A stretch of 41,371 bases of DNA, from positions 1 through 41,371 of the forward strand of contig DESW01000006.1 in NCBI GenBank assembly GCA_002361425.1. The letters are read 5' to 3'. A program made the translations under genes and the position numbers. The notes under the pieces were generated by a model. That model was not told where the DNA came from and searched no databases. It saw only the letters and a program-made list of their open reading frames with translations. The DNA is from Candidatus Saccharibacteria bacterium UBA3304. GTDB taxonomy: Bacteria > Patescibacteriota > Saccharimonadia > Saccharimonadales > Saccharimonadaceae. Below, piece after piece: positions 7,454-16,172 of this stretch. Position 1 is the stretch's first letter. Each line of letters opens with the position of its first letter.

Positions 7454-8362
7454 TTATTGTATGATAATAATTCCTGCTACGCAAAGTAGAACGGCGATAA
7501 CGTGGGCGATAACGATATGTTTGTGGAGTTTTTCGCGTCCGAAGTTTGGCCAAATTAGCGATAAGACGACGCCGAGGATGAAGGTGAGAATAAGTTCTGC
7601 GGCGTTAGTGACAGCACTGCCGAGGGCGGCGACGCCGATAACTAGGCCGTAGCGATACACGAAGTCGGCGAAGGCGCAGAGGCACTGGTTGAGTACGACG
7701 GTGCCGACGTAGGCTTTTGGCGAATGCTTCATGATATATTTGTGGCGCTTGCGATATTTTGGCACGAGACCAAGCAAACAGTCGGTACAGCCGCGACCGA
7801 ATAAATAGATAACGAAGACGGTTTTATAATCGACGTTAGATGCGCTACGGACGGCAATTTCGGCGGATGTAGTAGCGATGACCACATAAAGAATAAGTAA
7901 TAGCGCGGCATGTATTGCCATCATGCGACTCTTGGCGCGTTTGCGTGAGAAGACGATGACTACTGGTGCTAATAGAATAGTAATAAAGCCAATTACTTGC
8001 TGCGCGGAAATTGATTCGCCGAAGATTAAGAAGTCTACAATGAGGAATAGAACCGGCTGTAATTGATAGAAGACAGTAGCGCCGGTAGCTTCTTCGTTCT
8101 TGAGGGCTTGATAGTATGCGAGCGCACCGACGGAGTTGAGTGCGCCGGATAATAACAATAGTCCGATTTGCGGCAAGTCTGGGAATTGAATTTTGAAAAA
8201 TAGACCAACTGCTGCGGCGATCAAAATATATACCGGGCCATTTAATACCTTCATGGCCTGCGGTGTTTTGCCCTTAAAAATAACGTCAGTCTGGTAGTTA
8301 TCAATGAATGCGCTGACGCTCCAGGTAAGAGCTGCAATGATACATAAAATTAGCCAAAGCAT
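7454..8362 (-). CDS. EamA/DMT-superfamily transporter
   Basis: 302 residues with about ten membrane spans in two repeats, typical of drug/metabolite transporters (EamA domains at about 1-130 and 150-300). The first half contains the typical stretch ALNSVGALAYYQALKNEEAT and QPVLFLIVDFLIFGE at the domain end. The substrate is unknown; such carriers move metabolites, and a CPR cell dependent on a host needs uptake systems. I chose ATG 8362 rather than the upstream ATG at 8416, because TGGTATAAT ends 7 bases before 8362 and the extra 18 residues are polar and lie upstream of the promoter. Confidence 0.8.
   Translation of the reverse strand: MLWLILCIIAALTWSVSAFIDNYQTDVIFKGKTPQAMKVLNGPVYILIAAAVGLFFKIQFPDLPQIGLLLLSGALNSVGALAYYQALKNEEATGATVFYQLQPVLFLIVDFLIFGESISAQQVIGFITILLAPVVIVFSRKRAKSRMMAIHAALLLILYVVIATTSAEIAVRSASNVDYKTVFVIYLFGRGCTDCLLGLVPKYRKRHKYIMKHSPKAYVGTVVLNQCLCAFADFVYRYGLVIGVAALGSAVTNAAELILTFILGVVLSLIWPNFGREKLHKHIVIAHVIAVLLCVAGIIIIQ
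7456..7461 (-). promoter_or_regulatory. -10 box of leaderless promoter for 6904-7449 gene
   Basis: TACAAT followed by AAGCTT and then ATG: a 6-base gap. The same TACAAT-AAGCTT-ATG string occurs again before the gene at 11788-12510. Confidence 0.55.
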
Positions 8363-8369
8363 TAGCGTA

Positions 8370-8375
8370 ATTATA
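8370..8375 (-). promoter_or_regulatory. -10 box of leaderless promoter for the EamA gene
   Basis: TGGTATAAT (extended -10) ends 7 bases before the ATG at 8362. No Shine-Dalgarno. Confidence 0.6.
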
Positions 8376-8430
8376 CCATTTTGGTTATGGTTTTGTGATA
8401 CAATGAACGTATGCAATTGAGGAATACTTT

Positions 8431-10398
8431 ATGAGCATCTTCGGTGATCTTTTTAAGAAGCCGAAAATCGATGCAGTATATGAAGTAAAATCCCCAAACA
8501 ATAGGGTGGTTGCTTCATTTATGGTCGATAAGGGCCAGATTTCTTATTTCGTTACGAAAGACGAAAAGATTGTTTTGCGCAAATCTCGTCTTGGTTTGAT
8601 TTTGAAAGACGCTGAGCCGCTAGCTGATAACTTCTCTGTTGTTCGCGCCTATTCCCGCTCGACCGATGAAACCTGGAAAGCCTATTGGGGCGAACAGCGT
8701 GTTATTCGCAATAACTACAATGAGACTGCTATCTATCTAGAAGAAACCGAAAAGCCAAATCGCCTCCTCACGATTCGCTTCCGTGTCTTCGATGATGGTG
8801 TTGCTTTCCGTTATGAAGTCCCTGCTCAGCCAGAGATGGAGAGTATGATTGTTGCTGATGAGCTTACGGAGTTCTCAGTTGATTCAAACTCTCGTTCCTG
8901 GAGCATTCCAGCCTATCAGCCAGATCGCTATGAGTACGATTATGTTGAACATCCGGTCTATACTTTGACTGAGTCTGTTCATACGCCAATTACGATTCAG
9001 ACGCCAGTTGGTCATTATATTTCGATTCATGAGGCTGCGCTCTATAACTACGGCTCCATGACTTTAAAGCTGAACAATTCTTCTTTGAAGTCTGATATTA
9101 CGCCACTTTCCGATGGTATGCGCGCCTATGTCGAGCTTCCATTCTCTACGCCTTGGCGTACGATTACGATTGCGCATGATGCGCTTGATTTGACGACTTC
9201 TCGCATGATTCTTAACTTGAATGATGCGCCACGCGATGACTTCTCTTGGGTCACACCAACCAAGTTCCTCGGTATTTGGTGGGCGATGTATGTTGGCGAA
9301 TGGACTTGGGCTCCTGGTGAGCGCCATGGTGCTACGACCGAGCATGCCTTCCAGTATATTGATTCTTGTAGAAGGCTTGGTATTCCTGCGCTTCTTATCG
9401 AAGGCTGGAATGATGGCTGGGAGGGCGATTGGCTTGAGAATGGCGTCAATAATAAGTTCATGGAATCTACGCCAGACTTTGATATGCGCGCCGTTACGGA
9501 TTACGGTCGCCAGAATGGCGTTGAGATTATCGGTCATCACGAAACGGTTGGCTTTATCGATAACTACGAAGCTCAGCTTGAGGATGCATATAAGTTCCTT
9601 GCCGATCACGGTATTCGTTATGTGAAGTCCGGCTATGCTGGCTCAAAGATGACAATTAATGGCCATCGTGAATATCATCATTCGCAGCTCGGCGTCTTGC
9701 ATTATCAGCGTGCACTCGAATTGGCTGCAAAGTATCACATTATGCTTGATGTTCATGAGCCAATTAAGGGCACCGGTATCGAACGTACTTGGCCAAACCT
9801 CATGACGCGCGAAGGTGCACGTGGCCAGGAATATGAAGGTGGTGCTTTGGTTCCATCGCATGCCTGCTTCCTTCCATATACTCGTCTGCTTTCTGGCGGC
9901 ATGGATTATACCCCTGGTATTCTTGATGTGACTAACTTCTCTAAGCGTATAGCTTCGACAATCGTTCGTCAGCTTGCCTACTATGTTACGATTTATTCTT
10001 CAATGCAGATGGCAGCAGATCGCCCGCAGATCTACGAAGAGTCGCATCCGGACTTGTTCCAGTTCATTAAGGACGTTCCTACTCGCTTTGAACGCACGAT
10101 TCCGCTTCTTGGTGAAATTGGCAAGAGTTATGTAGTTGCACGCCAGGATTGGGAAGGCACTGATTGGTATATTGGCGGCGTGACGAACGAAGAAGGCCGT
10201 AAAGTTGAGCTTTATCTCGATTTCTTGGAGCCGGATATTAACTACGTCGCAACGCTTTATCGTGATTCTGAAGATGCGCACTATCGCGACCATCAGATTG
10301 GCTATGTAATTGAAGAAAAAATCCTCCGCCGTGGCGATAAGATCGAAATCTACATGGCACCAGGCGGTGGCTTCGCAATGAAGTTGCGTAAACAATAA
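8431..10398 (+). CDS. Glycoside hydrolase family 97 (alpha-glucosidase-type), cytoplasmic
   Basis: 655 residues. N-terminal beta-sandwich (about 15-270), catalytic (beta/alpha)8 barrel (about 280-560) and C-terminal beta domain, as in GH97. Acidic residues E371 (GHHET), E443 (DVHEP), E461 (REGARG) and E467 (GQEYEG) match the spacing of SusB residues E439, E508, E526 and E532 as I recall them; the 18- and 24-residue steps after E443 are exact. The barrel position that carries the Asp nucleophile in retaining members reads VKSGYAG (398-404), so an inverting, calcium-dependent alpha-glucosidase is predicted. Unlike SusB there is no signal peptide, so it should act on intracellular alpha-glucans or oligosaccharides. 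GAGG precedes the ATG. It is single-gene and ends immediately next to a convergent gene. Confidence 0.9.
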   Translation: MSIFGDLFKKPKIDAVYEVKSPNNRVVASFMVDKGQISYFVTKDEKIVLRKSRLGLILKDAEPLADNFSVVRAYSRSTDETWKAYWGEQRVIRNNYNETAIYLEETEKPNRLLTIRFRVFDDGVAFRYEVPAQPEMESMIVADELTEFSVDSNSRSWSIPAYQPDRYEYDYVEHPVYTLTESVHTPITIQTPVGHYISIHEAALYNYGSMTLKLNNSSLKSDITPLSDGMRAYVELPFSTPWRTITIAHDALDLTTSRMILNLNDAPRDDFSWVTPTKFLGIWWAMYVGEWTWAPGERHGATTEHAFQYIDSCRRLGIPALLIEGWNDGWEGDWLENGVNNKFMESTPDFDMRAVTDYGRQNGVEIIGHHETVGFIDNYEAQLEDAYKFLADHGIRYVKSGYAGSKMTINGHREYHHSQLGVLHYQRALELAAKYHIMLDVHEPIKGTGIERTWPNLMTREGARGQEYEGGALVPSHACFLPYTRLLSGGMDYTPGILDVTNFSKRIASTIVRQLAYYVTIYSSMQMAADRPQIYEESHPDLFQFIKDVPTRFERTIPLLGEIGKSYVVARQDWEGTDWYIGGVTNEEGRKVELYLDFLEPDINYVATLYRDSEDAHYRDHQIGYVIEEKILRRGDKIEIYMAPGGGFAMKLRKQ

Positions 10399-10737
10399 TT
10401 AAATATTGAGCGTAACGATAGTATCGTAACCAAAACGCGCGCGGACCTCAAAACCGTCTGCGCGTAATTTTGTTACCGTATCGGCATCGAGGGCTGTATT
10501 GGCGGAGTTTTTGACGCTAAAACGAGTGCCGCTCTGAGAAAGAGTGATTTTGTCGCCAGCTTCACAGAGTTTGAGAGCGCGGCGAATTTCGGTCGTATAG
10601 AACTTCTCGATTTTTTCAGGATCATCTACGCGGAGGGTGAGGTCTTGAATGTCGAGGTTAACGCTAATCTTGCGGCGCTCGCACTTCTTTAAGAGATCTT
10701 GGTAGATTGGTGAAATAATATCGATTAGTTTTGCCAT
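10399..10737 (-). CDS. Small protein resembling a degenerate GHKL ATPase half-domain
   Basis: 112 residues, soluble. The stretch RKISVNLDIQDLTLRVDDPE followed by a helix (KIEKFYTTEIRRALKLCEAG) and KITLSQSGTRFSVKNS resembles the start of a histidine-kinase-type ATPase domain, but the N-box Asn and the Gly-rich G boxes are missing, so it should not bind ATP. The resemblance is weak and function is unknown. Start chosen at ATG 10737, 6 bases after TATAAT. The longer reading from 10752 starts upstream of that box. It follows ygjP closely. Confidence 0.6.
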   Translation of the reverse strand: MAKLIDIISPIYQDLLKKCERRKISVNLDIQDLTLRVDDPEKIEKFYTTEIRRALKLCEAGDKITLSQSGTRFSVKNSANTALDADTVTKLRADGFEVRARFGYDTIVTLNI

Positions 10738-10743
10738 AAGCCT

Positions 10744-10749
10744 ATTATA
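10744..10749 (-). promoter_or_regulatory. -10 box of leaderless promoter for 10399-10737 gene
   Basis: TATAAT ends 6 bases before the ATG at 10737 and overlaps the stop codon of the upstream peptidase gene. Confidence 0.6.
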
Positions 10750-11293
10750 CACCAGGCGAGAATTGTTTGAGCTGTTCGCGGTGACGCTTATAGAGTGGGT
10801 CGTGCTCGCCGACTTCTTTCCAGAAGCTTGCGGAGTGATCCATATGATTAATATGGGCGAGTTCGTGGATAATGACGTAGTCGCGGAGCGGCTCTGGCAC
10901 TTTCATGAGGCCGATGTTGAGCGAAATGGTGCCGGATGAAGAGCGGCTACCCCAGCGTGTGTTGGCATGGGAGAGACGGCAGCCGGAATAGCTGTAGCCA
11001 TATTTAGTTGCCCAAAAATCTAGGCGATATGGTAGGTATTCGCGTGCTTTCTTCATGAGAATCTTCTTTTGAGCATCACGAGCGCGTTGTGTGGATGGGT
11101 CTTTAATTGGGAGCTTATTTTTGATGTCTTCGCGCATGCTGTTAAGGAAGCGTTTTGCAAGAAAATCAGAAGTGCCGGCTGGCACGGAAATAGTGAGCTT
11201 ACCGGAGGTAGCTACGGATGCTTTAACGTGTGTCGCCCAGGCGCTGCGGCGCACAACAACTTCACCAAAATCTTTATCAATAAAGCTAGACAT
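10745..11293 (-). CDS. YgjP-type M48-like metallopeptidase (DUF45)
   Basis: 182 residues. The C-terminal half contains the zinc site HELAHINHMDH (about 143-153), with the preceding VPEPLRDYVII and the downstream FWKEVGEHDPLYKRHREQLK that typify YgjP/WLM-like zinc peptidases; the upstream RWGSRSSSGTISLN is also conserved in DUF45. Cytoplasmic, substrate unknown. The ATG shares one base with the stop of the kinase gene upstream (TAATG), so translation is coupled. Confidence 0.88.
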   Translation of the reverse strand: MSSFIDKDFGEVVVRRSAWATHVKASVATSGKLTISVPAGTSDFLAKRFLNSMREDIKNKLPIKDPSTQRARDAQKKILMKKAREYLPYRLDFWATKYGYSYSGCRLSHANTRWGSRSSSGTISLNIGLMKVPEPLRDYVIIHELAHINHMDHSASFWKEVGEHDPLYKRHREQLKQFSPGV

Positions 11294-11778
11294 TAGTCCG
11301 TAAGGCGATTAACGACATTGCGACACTGAGTTTGGTAAGTGTGCTTGCCGGAGATTACAATATTCTTTTCGCCGTCAGCTGGGGCTTCGATACGACTGAT
11401 GGCCTTCTCAAGAGCAGCCTTTGCTTCAGGAAGGGTACGGTAGCAAGAGCGCATGCGCTGCTTGATAGTGTTAAGATCGGTCTGAACCCAGACGAGGATT
11501 GGCTGATAGCCGCATTTAATTAGGAGTTGGCGCATTTCTTTGCGCTGAGCTTCGGTATCAATAAGACCTTCGATAATAATCGTGCTGCGGCTTTTTGCGA
11601 TTTGCGCAATTAGCTCTGCGGCGAGCTTTTTTGTGACATGATATTCGTTGATTAAATGTGTAAGATTAAGAAACGGTGCGTTGATTGCCTGGCTGAAATG
11701 TTCAGCAAATGAAGTTTTACCGCTCTTTGGTGCGCCAAAAACAAGAATTGCGTATGGTTTGGACTTCCCTGTACTCAT
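11293..11778 (-). CDS. Small P-loop kinase-like ATPase (AAA_33/adenylate-kinase type)
   Basis: 161 residues. Walker A GAPKSGKTS at about 15-23, a second-strand acid in STIIIEGLID (about 66-75), and a basic lid-like region (KQRMRSCYRTLPEAK). The layout fits small nucleotide or metabolite kinases and AAA_33 proteins; the substrate cannot be told. Preceded by TAAAAT exactly 6 bases before the ATG, and coupled by a one-base overlap to the YgjP gene downstream. Confidence 0.75.
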   Translation of the reverse strand: MSTGKSKPYAILVFGAPKSGKTSFAEHFSQAINAPFLNLTHLINEYHVTKKLAAELIAQIAKSRSTIIIEGLIDTEAQRKEMRQLLIKCGYQPILVWVQTDLNTIKQRMRSCYRTLPEAKAALEKAISRIEAPADGEKNIVISGKHTYQTQCRNVVNRLTD

Positions 11779-11784
11779 AAGGTT

Positions 11785-11790
11785 ATTTTA
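11785..11790 (-). promoter_or_regulatory. -10 box of leaderless promoter for the kinase gene
   Basis: TAAAAT ends 6 bases before the ATG at 11778 and overlaps the end of the upstream membrane protein gene. Confidence 0.5.
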
Positions 11791-12510
11791 ACTAATGCGC
11801 TTGGTTTTTGCAATTTTGCGCTTAGAGCTAGGCTCGAGCGTGCTGGAGTTTGCGATAAGGACTTGGCTTGGATAATAGAAGACCCAGACCAAGAATGCGA
11901 CGGTCGGAATCATGGCGGCTGGCAATGCGCCATCTAATGCGAGGAAGCGTAGTGCGACGCAAATATCGCAACATAAGAATGCGATGAAGCCATAGAGCGC
12001 ACAGCGACGGCGGAAATGTTTGCTGTTTTCGCGCCAGAGACTAACTGACATGACAAGGTTGCAGATTAATTGAATGCCATAGACGGTTGCAACGGCATAA
12101 ATTGGGTCCATGCCATTGGCGATGCAGAGCGCGAAGAACAGACTCAGGCCGCCGGCGTAGATACAGAGCGAGATGTGTGGTAGTTTGGTTAGGCGCGTAA
12201 GATGCATGAACTGCGCGAAGCAAAAGACATAGACGCCTGCGAGCGTATATGGCGTCCAGACGAGGATAGTGTCTGCTAGGAAGGTAAATAATAGAGCGAG
12301 CTGCAGATTGTAATCGTCGCGGTACTTCTGATGCGCATAGATAATACAGAGGAAGATTCCGATGTATTTAATCAGCGCGGAGCCCCAAAAACCTGGCAAA
12401 AAGATATCTAGGCACAAAAAAGTGATATAAATGGCGACCCAAATAATTAACCAGTGCGGATCAACGTAAGAAATGCGCTGGTAGTCCTTCCACCACGTAG
12501 GAGTACGCAT
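11788..12510 (-). CDS. Membrane protein, YhhN/TMEM86-like
   Basis: 240 residues with about eight hydrophobic spans and a basic cytoplasmic tail (SSKRKIAKTKR). The stretches LFTFLADTILVWTP and YGFIAFLCCDICVALRF carry the spaced Asp residues seen in the YhhN/TMEM86 (lysoplasmalogenase) family, and the last span runs into a YYPSQVLIA segment like the family's Y-x-x-Q-x-L motif. Family membership is likely but activity is not proven. ATG at 12510 lies 6 bases after TACAAT. Confidence 0.6.
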   Translation of the reverse strand: MRTPTWWKDYQRISYVDPHWLIIWVAIYITFLCLDIFLPGFWGSALIKYIGIFLCIIYAHQKYRDDYNLQLALLFTFLADTILVWTPYTLAGVYVFCFAQFMHLTRLTKLPHISLCIYAGGLSLFFALCIANGMDPIYAVATVYGIQLICNLVMSVSLWRENSKHFRRRCALYGFIAFLCCDICVALRFLALDGALPAAMIPTVAFLVWVFYYPSQVLIANSSTLEPSSKRKIAKTKRIS

Positions 12511-12514
12511 AAGC

Positions 12515-13219
12515 TTATTGTACTATTTTGAACGGATTTTGGACAAGTATGGCATCGAGCTCGTGAAAAGCATAATACTTGCGGAGTTTCTTCTGCGCTT
12601 TGGCAATTTCATTGTAGTCGCGTGGGCGATGAATATCGGTGCCGACGCAGAATATGAGTTTGTCTTTGGCGATTTTTTGTGCGGTTTTCTTGGCGTGGCG
12701 ACCGTATTGGCCAATAAAGCTGCCGAGATTGCATTGTAGAAGAATGCCTTGCTGATATAGCTCAGTGATCTTTTTGTAGTTCTTCTGGAAGCTATGGTAG
12801 CGTTCTGGATGAGCGAGAATGACATTCCAGCCCTTTTGTTTGAGGTTAAGAAGAATGTCATCATATTGCTGGAATTCGCCACTCATAGGGAGCTCAACGA
12901 GAAGATATTTATTCTTACCGAGTGGTGAAATTTTCTTTGAACGGAGGAGTTTCAAAATGTCTTTATCGATATAAATTTCGTTGCCGAGATAAAGCTTGAT
13001 TTTGAGGCCTTTTTTATAGGCTTTTTCTTGGAGCTTTTTGAGAATTTTTTCGTTTTCGCTGCGTGGGCTGACCTGACAGGATTCGGCGATATAATGTGGG
13101 GTGCAGATGAGGTCGGTAATACCCTGTTCTTCGAGGCCCTGCAAAATCTCGAGGCTCATGCTCATGCTCTTTGAGCCATCATCGATTCCCGGTAGAACAT
13201 GGGAATGGATGTCGATCAT
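12515..13219 (-). CDS. cpsB: CpsB-type PHP-family protein-tyrosine phosphatase
   Basis: 234 residues. Manganese-dependent phosphatase that removes phosphate from the tyrosine tail of the BY-kinase. PHP metal ligands are visible: DIHSHVLPGIDDG (H5, H7), CTPHYI (H42), LAHPERYHSF and VGTDIHRPRDYN. Directly downstream of its presumed substrate kinase (stop 13222, ATG 13219), the standard order of capsule regulation operons. A GGAG 10 bases before the ATG lies in the kinase end. Confidence 0.93.
   Translation of the reverse strand: MIDIHSHVLPGIDDGSKSMSMSLEILQGLEEQGITDLICTPHYIAESCQVSPRSENEKILKKLQEKAYKKGLKIKLYLGNEIYIDKDILKLLRSKKISPLGKNKYLLVELPMSGEFQQYDDILLNLKQKGWNVILAHPERYHSFQKNYKKITELYQQGILLQCNLGSFIGQYGRHAKKTAQKIAKDKLIFCVGTDIHRPRDYNEIAKAQKKLRKYYAFHELDAILVQNPFKIVQ
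12517..12522 (-). promoter_or_regulatory. -10 box of leaderless promoter for the YhhN-like gene
   Basis: TACAAT, then AAGCTT, then ATG at 12510. Overlaps the cpsB stop codon. Confidence 0.55.
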
Positions 13220-13221
13220 TT

Positions 13222-14574
13222 CTACTTATCTCCGTAATAGCTGTAGTATTTAGCAACTTTGCGGTTTACGCCGTTGAGGACGACACCGGTAATATGCGCA
13301 TTGACCTTCTGAAGGCTGTCTTTGGTGACGTCGATGGTTTTCTTTGGAGTGCGCGCATCGCGTACGACGATAAGGGTTTCATCGACGTTGGTGGACATAA
13401 TGACAGAGTCGGTAACACCGTTACATGGTGCGCCATCGAAGATGATGATATCGTATTTGCCCTTGAGTGCTACGATAAGGTCTTTGCACTTCTGGGAGCC
13501 AAGGAGCTCGCTTGGGTTTGGAGGGTAAACGCCGCGTGGGATGATGCTGAGATTCTTGATATGAGTTTTCTTGATGTACTTTTTGTAGTTTTCGAGCTCG
13601 TCAGTCAAAAGAGTCGAGAAGCCGTTGAGGTTTGGAAGATTGAAGAGCTTATGGAGACGACCCTTGCGGAGATCACAGTCGATCAAGAGGACTTTCTTGT
13701 TTGCCTGAGCGAAGCTAATAGCTAGGTTGGAAGAAACGAAGGACTTACCTTCTGCAGCGTTTGCGCTAGTAACAAGGATAGTCTTGAAGCCCTTGTCGAC
13801 GTTGCTGAACTGAAGGTTAGTACGAAGGGATTTAATGCTTTCGGAAACGATGGATTTTGGATATTTGTCGACGAGAAGTTCGTCGCCAATGGTTTTCTTT
13901 TCGATTTCGGATTTGATAATCTTGCCAGCGATCGGGAGACCGATTTTCTTTTCGAGATCTTCGCTGTATTTAATAGAATCGTCGAAGTAATAGATAATGA
14001 AGGCGATTGCGGAAACGCCAAATACGGAAAGAAGCATTGCAATAGCGGCGTCACGAACGGTAGTGTTATTACTCTGCTTGTCATTTACCTGTGCAACGTC
14101 GATAACGCTGACGTTGTTAAGTTGATAAATGTTTACGATTTCTTTAGTAAAGACCTCTGCGATTTTGTTTGCGATCTGAGCTGCTGCGATACGGTTGCCG
14201 TCCTCGACGGTAATCTTGAGGATTTCAGTATCTTCGATTGCAGTTACGGTGACGTGCTTTGCGAGTTTTTCGGCAGTAGTGTCGAGCTTGAGGTCTTCGA
14301 TAACCTGTTCGAGCACGAGCTTACTTTTTACGATCTCGGTGTAAGTGGCTACGAGTTTCTGGTTAATGCTAATATCGTTCAATGTGACAGACGAAGTGGT
14401 TTTATCGCCAGTCTGCTGGGCAAGCACGACAGTGGTGCTCGTCTTATACATTGGTGTTTTAATTGCTAAATTATAGAAAATACTACCGCCAGTTGCTATT
14501 AATGCCACGACGATCATTGGAACAAGATACTTCTTGAGATAACCAAGAAAATCCTTAATATCTATTTCTTCCAT
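13222..14574 (-). CDS. Wzz/CpsC-CpsD fused polysaccharide tyrosine autokinase
   Basis: 450 residues. An N-terminal Wzz-type chain-length domain has membrane spans at about 18-37 and 175-197, followed by a cytoplasmic BY-kinase: Walker A SANAAEGKSF (about 270-279), Walker A' LLIDCDLRKGRLH (about 296-308), Walker B IIIFDGAPC (about 377-385). A tyrosine-rich end (KYYSYYGDK) provides autophosphorylation sites. In Firmicutes the two halves are usually separate proteins; here they are fused as in proteobacterial Wzc. It controls assembly or export of a surface polysaccharide. Strong promoter and AAGGGAG site upstream; coupled with cpsB. Confidence 0.94.
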   Translation of the reverse strand: MEEIDIKDFLGYLKKYLVPMIVVALIATGGSIFYNLAIKTPMYKTSTTVVLAQQTGDKTTSSVTLNDISINQKLVATYTEIVKSKLVLEQVIEDLKLDTTAEKLAKHVTVTAIEDTEILKITVEDGNRIAAAQIANKIAEVFTKEIVNIYQLNNVSVIDVAQVNDKQSNNTTVRDAAIAMLLSVFGVSAIAFIIYYFDDSIKYSEDLEKKIGLPIAGKIIKSEIEKKTIGDELLVDKYPKSIVSESIKSLRTNLQFSNVDKGFKTILVTSANAAEGKSFVSSNLAISFAQANKKVLLIDCDLRKGRLHKLFNLPNLNGFSTLLTDELENYKKYIKKTHIKNLSIIPRGVYPPNPSELLGSQKCKDLIVALKGKYDIIIFDGAPCNGVTDSVIMSTNVDETLIVVRDARTPKKTIDVTKDSLQKVNAHITGVVLNGVNRKVAKYYSYYGDK

Positions 14575-14620
14575 TCAAAAATCGCTCCCTTTATAACATT
14601 TTTTGAGTGATAATACTATC

Positions 14621-14649
14621 ATTATAGCACAAAATGCTATATTTTGCAA
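14621..14649 (-). promoter_or_regulatory. Promoter of the BY-kinase/cpsB operon
   Basis: TTGCAA (14644-14649) and TATAAT (14621-14626), spacer 17, on the minus strand, with an inverted repeat (ATAGCA/TGCTAT) across the spacer that could be an operator. The -35 box begins directly at the end of the LCP gene. Confidence 0.75.
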
Positions 14650-16146
14650 CTATTTCAGGTATTCTGCAATCTTGGATTTTGCGTTGTCGATGGTCCATTG
14701 ATATGGCAACATGACGTAGAGTTTTTGGCTGCCCATAGAATAGGTTGGAAGCATAGCGCCAGAACCGTCTAGCGAGATAGATTCGACCTTCCAGGATTTG
14801 AGCTCAGCGAGCTGATAACGGGCAAAATCGGTGATTTCGTCGTAGGTGAGATTGGTCTCAAAGCTGCCCTCTGCGGCCTTCATGATATCCGCCCAGCGTA
14901 CGAGGTAATGTGGGTCGGAAATCTTCTCGATAAGTTTAGCGATGACCTGCTGCTGGTTCTCGCCACGGTGGCGGTCGCCGGAGGCGTAGGCGTAACGTTC
15001 GCGCGAGAATGCGAGGGCGCAGGCGCTGTCGAGGTGCTGAGTGCCCTTTACGATATGGCAGGACTTATTTGCACTTGTTGTAAATTCTTGGTCGGAATCG
15101 ATATCGATGCCGCCAACCTTATCTACGACGCTAATAACGGTGCTAAAGCCGACCTTGAGCGTATAGTTGATATTTACGCCAAGAAGATCAGCGATGGTGT
15201 TTTTGCTCATCTCGGTGCCATAGATGCCGGCGTGGGTGAGTTTATCCTTCGTGCCGGTAGTGCCGTGAAGCTGGACGTAATAATCGCGCGGAATAGAAAT
15301 AAGAAGGATCTTGGCGGTCTTTGGATTGACGACCGCAATAATATTAACATCGCTACGTGCGGTATCGTTGATGCCGATACGGCTATCGCTGCCGGAAATA
15401 TATAAGATGAATGGCTCAGTTGCAACATTAACGCGCTTTACGTCTTTTTCTTTATCGATACGGACTTCGAACTGGTAGATTACTTTACTCTTCTCGATAA
15501 AGTCACTGTTATTCTCTTCTAGGAATTCAAGATAGCTGTCAGTTAGAGTGATTGCGGAGACCTTGAAATCATTGATGCCGGCGATAAGGCTTCCAAGCTC
15601 ATCAAAGTTTTCGTCTTTGAAAGTAATTACGTTCTTGAGGGTGCTTTTTGTATTTTCGAGATTTGGGTTCTGAGATAAGAAACCAATATGCTGAGTATTG
15701 AGCTGTTTGATATCGTTATACTGACTAGACTTAAGGACGAGAACTTTGTAAGTCTGAGTTTCGTAATGGGTGCCAGTGATATTCTCGATGAAGCTGACGG
15801 TCTGGCGGACGTATTTGTAGCCAGTTACGGCAACTACGGAGATAAGGATGCTCAAGATAATTACGATAATTTTGCTGATTTTCTTCGCTTTTTTGCTTAG
15901 GATGAGCTTATAGACAGTGAGGAATTCTAGGCCAAGTAAAGCGAAGGCGGTAAGAACGAGCTGCCAGGATTGAAGCAGGTTAAGCTTCTTGAGCGAGAAA
16001 ATAAGGGCTGCGGAAGCGATGAACTGAACGGCAGACAAAATTACAGGGATAATTAGTCTTTTTGCAGGCTTAAGCTGCTCAGCTTTCTGAGCTTTACGAA
16101 CAGATTTTCTAGCTTGAATTTGCTTCTTTGAAATATTCTTCGCCAT
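14650..16146 (-). CDS. LytR-CpsA-Psr (LCP) family glycopolymer ligase
   Basis: 498 residues. A basic cytoplasmic N-terminus, then about three or four membrane spans (residues 35-130), and an extracellular LCP domain from about 265 to 425 with SGSDSRIGINDTARSDVNII, SIPRDYYVQL, the KLTHAGIYG stretch and the late FSRERYAYASGDRHRGENQQQ motif with its Arg residues that bind the lipid pyrophosphate. LCP enzymes transfer undecaprenyl-linked polymers to peptidoglycan. The start was set at ATG 16146 (MAKNISKK), 6 bases after TATATT. A longer reading from 16173 would begin before this box. Lies between the glycosyltransferase and BY-kinase genes. Confidence 0.93.
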   Translation of the reverse strand: MAKNISKKQIQARKSVRKAQKAEQLKPAKRLIIPVILSAVQFIASAALIFSLKKLNLLQSWQLVLTAFALLGLEFLTVYKLILSKKAKKISKIIVIILSILISVVAVTGYKYVRQTVSFIENITGTHYETQTYKVLVLKSSQYNDIKQLNTQHIGFLSQNPNLENTKSTLKNVITFKDENFDELGSLIAGINDFKVSAITLTDSYLEFLEENNSDFIEKSKVIYQFEVRIDKEKDVKRVNVATEPFILYISGSDSRIGINDTARSDVNIIAVVNPKTAKILLISIPRDYYVQLHGTTGTKDKLTHAGIYGTEMSKNTIADLLGVNINYTLKVGFSTVISVVDKVGGIDIDSDQEFTTSANKSCHIVKGTQHLDSACALAFSRERYAYASGDRHRGENQQQVIAKLIEKISDPHYLVRWADIMKAAEGSFETNLTYDEITDFARYQLAELKSWKVESISLDGSGAMLPTYSMGSQKLYVMLPYQWTIDNAKSKIAEYLK

Positions 16147-16152
16147 ATTGCA

Positions 16153-16158
16153 AATATA
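16153..16158 (-). promoter_or_regulatory. -10 box of leaderless promoter for the LCP gene
   Basis: TATATT followed by TGCAAT and ATG: a 6-base gap. Falls between the glycosyltransferase stop and the LCP start. Confidence 0.5.
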
Positions 16159-16172
16159 GTAGCATAAAAACA

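Noticed and set aside
8431..10398. Antisense reading frames up to 181 codons opposite the GH97 gene
   Set aside because: They follow the codon structure of the glycosidase, lack ribosome sites and have no recognisable protein features.
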